Origin: an uncultured Chitinophagales bacterium
GTDB lineage: Bacteria > Bacteroidota > Bacteroidia > Chitinophagales > Chitinophagaceae
Direction of reading: 5' to 3'
Assembly: GCA_946886475.1 (NCBI GenBank)
Contig: CAMPIQ010000083.1
Location: forward strand, 1 to 15,923
DNA: 15,923 bases
Positions 13,721 to 15,923 of the stretch are shown piece by piece. The notes beneath the pieces are model-generated. The model had not been told where the DNA came from, ran no database searches, and saw nothing but the letters and a program-made list of their open reading frames with translations. Position 1 is the stretch's first letter. Every line of letters starts with the position of its first letter. Both the position numbers and the translations under genes were made by a program.

Positions 13721-14584
13721 ATGGCAGAAACAAGACCGACTGCAAGTGCAACAACATCAGTTAAGGCAACATCAGTGCAACCTAAAAAAGGTGGGAATGC
13801 AATTTCATGGCTCGCTCCATTAATTTGTCTTATCGCCGGTTATGCTATCTGGCGTTTTATTTTAGGAGCTGCAGATGGATTTGCTGAACCAGATCCAGCT
13901 GGTGGTTTCTGGCCTAAGCATCATAAACCAAAAGATGGATTGCATGGTATTTATGAAGGCGGTATCATCGTACCGATTTTGATCGGAATGTTGTTAATGA
14001 CGATCACATTTTCCATTGAGCGTTTATTAACTATTTCAAAAGCTTTAGGTAAAGGTTCAATTGCAAACTTTATCCGTAAGGTTCAATACCACCTGGCTAA
14101 CCGTAATGTGGATGCAGCTCTTGCAGAGTGCGACAGGCAGCGCGGTTCAGTTGCCAATGTTATGAAAGCCGGTTTGCGCCGTTACAAAGAAATGATCGGC
14201 AATACAGAGTTGGATACGGAACAAAAAGTGATCGCAATCCAAAAGGAAGTGGAAGAAGCAACTGCACTGGAACTTCCTATGTTACAGCGCAACCTTGTAT
14301 TCTTATCTACCATTACCTCAGTAGGTACCCTGGTGGCCCTTTTAGGAACGGTAATCGGAATGATCCGCGCCTTCTCTGCGCTGGGTGCATCGGGTGGCGG
14401 TGATGCAACTGCTCTTGCGGTTGGTATCTCTGAAGCCCTTTACAACACGGCATTAGGTATTGGTACATCAGCCCTGGCCCTGATCATGTATAACGTGTTT
14501 ACCACCAAGATCGACAGCATTACTTATGGTATTGATGAATCAGGATTTACGTTAACACAATCTTTTGCTTCTTTATATAAATAA
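13721..14584 (+). CDS. exbB: MotA/TolQ/ExbB proton-channel family protein
   Basis: This is the inner-membrane proton-channel subunit that, with ExbD, converts proton motive force into work on TonB for outer-membrane uptake. The 287-residue protein begins with a Thr/Ser-rich tail (1-25) and has TM1 at about 29-49, as in Bacteroidota ExbB proteins, which carry an additional N-terminal segment. TM2 is at 79-101 (GIIVPILIGMLLMTITFSIE) and a long cytoplasmic helical domain at about 102-190. TM3 is at about 196-218 (TSVGTLVALLGTVIGMIRAF) and TM4 at about 236-258 (ISEALYNTALGIGTSALAL), with the family-typical small and polar residues lining the channel. Two ExbD-like genes follow directly. TolQ or a gliding-motor relative is possible, but the phylum and context favour ExbB. 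Confidence 0.92.
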   Translation: MAETRPTASATTSVKATSVQPKKGGNAISWLAPLICLIAGYAIWRFILGAADGFAEPDPAGGFWPKHHKPKDGLHGIYEGGIIVPILIGMLLMTITFSIERLLTISKALGKGSIANFIRKVQYHLANRNVDAALAECDRQRGSVANVMKAGLRRYKEMIGNTELDTEQKVIAIQKEVEEATALELPMLQRNLVFLSTITSVGTLVALLGTVIGMIRAFSALGASGGGDATALAVGISEALYNTALGIGTSALALIMYNVFTTKIDSITYGIDESGFTLTQSFASLYK

Positions 14585-14648
14585 TTAGCAAATTATCGTG
14601 TGGAATGTTTGAACTGTTTGAATCTCAATACAAAATCTAATTTTTAAA

Positions 14649-15329
14649 ATGCCAAGTGTTAAAATACCCAGAAAGAGTACAGCAACGGATATGACTCCCT
14701 TTGTGGACGTAGCATTCCTGATTCTTGCATTCTTTATGTTGGCTACAAAGTTTAAACCGGATGAGGTGGTACAGATCACAACACCAAAATCTGTTTCTGC
14801 TGATAAGTTAACGGAAGAAAATGCAGTGCATGTAAACTTTGGTCCTGATGGTCGTGTTTTCTTCAGCCTCAGTGTAAAGAGTCCCGATGCACAGGATGAG
14901 ATCAAGACCAATGTGATCCAGGCTGTGAACCAGAGGAGAAATCTTGGTCTGACTTCACAGCACATTGAAAACTTTAAAAGGAATACAACCATTGGCGTTC
15001 CGTTCAATGAATTGAAAGGATTCCTTTCACTGTCAGACGAGCAAAGGAATAACTATAAATTCAAAGGCGTACCTACTGACTCTACCGACAATGAGCTTGC
15101 AGAATGGATCGGTGCGGCAAAGTCTACCTTTTATACGTATGACAAGAACATGAAAGTTCTTTATATGATCAAAGGAGATAATAATGCCAAGTACCCCGAT
15201 TTCAATGGCGTGCTGGAAGCCATGCGCAAAAATGACCAGTATAGTTTTAAACTGATCACTGATCCGCATGATGCTCCCGTTGGTTCAGCTCTTTATGTAC
15301 AACGTCAGAAAGAATTGGCAGGAGATTAA
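14649..15329 (+). CDS. exbD: ExbD/TolR-family biopolymer transport protein (first copy)
   Basis: ExbD is the single-pass stator partner of ExbB. The 226-residue protein has a short cytoplasmic N-terminus, then TM at about 17-36 with the proton-carrying aspartate D20 in DMTPFVDVAFLILAFFMLAT (14-33). The periplasmic domain is longer than in enteric ExbD (about 141 residues in total there). An insert at about 75-165 separates the first strand from the core, which resumes at KVLYMIKGDNNAKYPDFNGV. The gap to exbB is 64 bases and to the next exbD 26 bases, so the three are most likely one operon. Confidence 0.92.
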   Translation: MPSVKIPRKSTATDMTPFVDVAFLILAFFMLATKFKPDEVVQITTPKSVSADKLTEENAVHVNFGPDGRVFFSLSVKSPDAQDEIKTNVIQAVNQRRNLGLTSQHIENFKRNTTIGVPFNELKGFLSLSDEQRNNYKFKGVPTDSTDNELAEWIGAAKSTFYTYDKNMKVLYMIKGDNNAKYPDFNGVLEAMRKNDQYSFKLITDPHDAPVGSALYVQRQKELAGD

Positions 15330-15355
15330 ATTAATTAACCTTAAAAAAAAATCAA

Positions 15356-15923
15356 ATGTCAGATATAGATGTTTCCAGCGAAGGCGGTGGTCATAAGAAA
15401 GGCCCCGGGGTGAAGAAAGCCAAAAAATTATCTACCCGTGTAGATATGACGCCAATGGTGGATCTTGGATTTCTCCTGATCACATTCTTCATCTTTACAA
15501 CTACAATGAGTACGCCTACTACCATGGCCCTCAATGTACCTAAGAAAGTAGAGGATGAAACCAAACAGATTGAAATCAAGGCATCAAATGCCATGACGGT
15601 TATGCTTGGTGCAAATACCGACACGTATAAAAATGTATACTGGTATACCGGACAGCTGGAACCGGATGGTTCTAATTTTAAAACCGGCAGCATACTCGAA
15701 CTCAGGGAAGAGATCGTAAAGAAAAGACAGGAAGTAATCAGCAGGCACGTGCATGAAGAGGCCTGCCAGGAGATACAGGAAAAAGCAAAAGCCAAAGGTA
15801 AGGATGACTGGCAGAATGCCTGCAGGGATAAAGATTTTGTGGTAGTGATCAAACCCAATGAGGAAGCCAGTTATGGTACTACAATTGCGGTACTGGATGA
15901 AATGGCCATCAATGATGTGAAGG
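15356..15923 (+). CDS. exbD: ExbD/TolR-family biopolymer transport protein (second copy, cut by window end)
   Basis: The reading frame opens at ATG 15356 and is still open after 189 codons at the window edge, so the 3' end is missing. A basic, Gly/Lys-rich cytoplasmic tail (1-29) leads into a TM at about 32-50 with the essential aspartate D36 in VDMTPMVDLGFLLITFFIFT (29-48). A Cys-containing helical insert with EEACQEIQEKAK follows, and the conserved core strand-helix DFVVVIKPNEEASYGTTIAV lies near the end. It is clearly diverged from the first ExbD, so it is not a recent duplicate. Paired exbD genes behind one exbB are common in Bacteroidota; a tonB gene is the likely next neighbour but is outside the window. 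Confidence 0.9.
   Translation, partial: MSDIDVSSEGGGHKKGPGVKKAKKLSTRVDMTPMVDLGFLLITFFIFTTTMSTPTTMALNVPKKVEDETKQIEIKASNAMTVMLGANTDTYKNVYWYTGQLEPDGSNFKTGSILELREEIVKKRQEVISRHVHEEACQEIQEKAKAKGKDDWQNACRDKDFVVVIKPNEEASYGTTIAVLDEMAINDVK

Noticed and set aside
14585..14648. Heptad array in the exbB-exbD gap
   Set aside because: Two TGTTTGAA motifs occur but 9 bases apart; the 7-base period is absent.
15391..15858. 155-codon minus-strand frame at the window end
   Set aside because: It lies opposite the second exbD, whose TM aspartate motif and core are clear; the hydrophobic antisense product is a by-product.

Overview
The window comes from a Bacteroidota genome, most likely Chitinophagaceae or a close relative. 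The evidence is the NADH:quinone oxidoreductase (complex I, nuo) proteins with Bacteroidota-type sequence, a short NuoG without the molybdopterin-like C-terminal domain, TAnnTTTG-type promoter boxes, A-rich leaders in place of strong Shine-Dalgarno sites, and an exbB-exbD-exbD set. All genes lie on the + strand.

Region 1 (1-12077) is the distal part of a nuo operon in the order nuoE, F, G, H, I, J, K, L, M, N. The genes nuoA-D presumably lie upstream of the window. Together these genes encode the NADH-oxidising arm (E, F, G), the connecting ferredoxin-like subunit (I) and the proton-pumping membrane arm (H, J, K, L, M, N). Two unrelated small genes, an exported NTF2-like/DUF4440 protein (535-966) and a PhnB-like VOC protein (1018-1425), sit between nuoE and nuoF. 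A decayed four-helix-bundle gene (23S rRNA intervening-sequence protein family) sits between nuoF and nuoG.

Region 2 (12246-13517) is an orphan FtsX/MacB-type ABC permease. Region 3 (13721-15923) is a TonB-energising module: one ExbB/TolQ-like channel protein followed by two ExbD/TolR-like proteins, the second cut by the window end.

The most unusual signal is in the gaps. Eight intergenic loci (1-33, 969-996, 2909-3349, 4517-4610, 6797-6852, 7181-7265, 9160-9201, 12092-12214) are built from imperfect tandem 7-base units. Each locus has its own base composition, yet the 7-base period is kept, and several arrays end exactly at the next start codon. Most form long inverted arms that would fold into hairpins in the nuo mRNA. 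At 2909-3349 the two arms (28 of 32 Watson-Crick pairs plus 2 G-U) enclose precisely the four-helix-bundle pseudogene, whose stop codon abuts the right arm. This resembles the hairpin-plus-ORF layout of 23S rRNA intervening sequences, but inside a protein-coding operon. I propose that the arrays are empty or occupied copies of one class of hairpin element.

No tRNA, rRNA, CRISPR array or transposase gene was seen.
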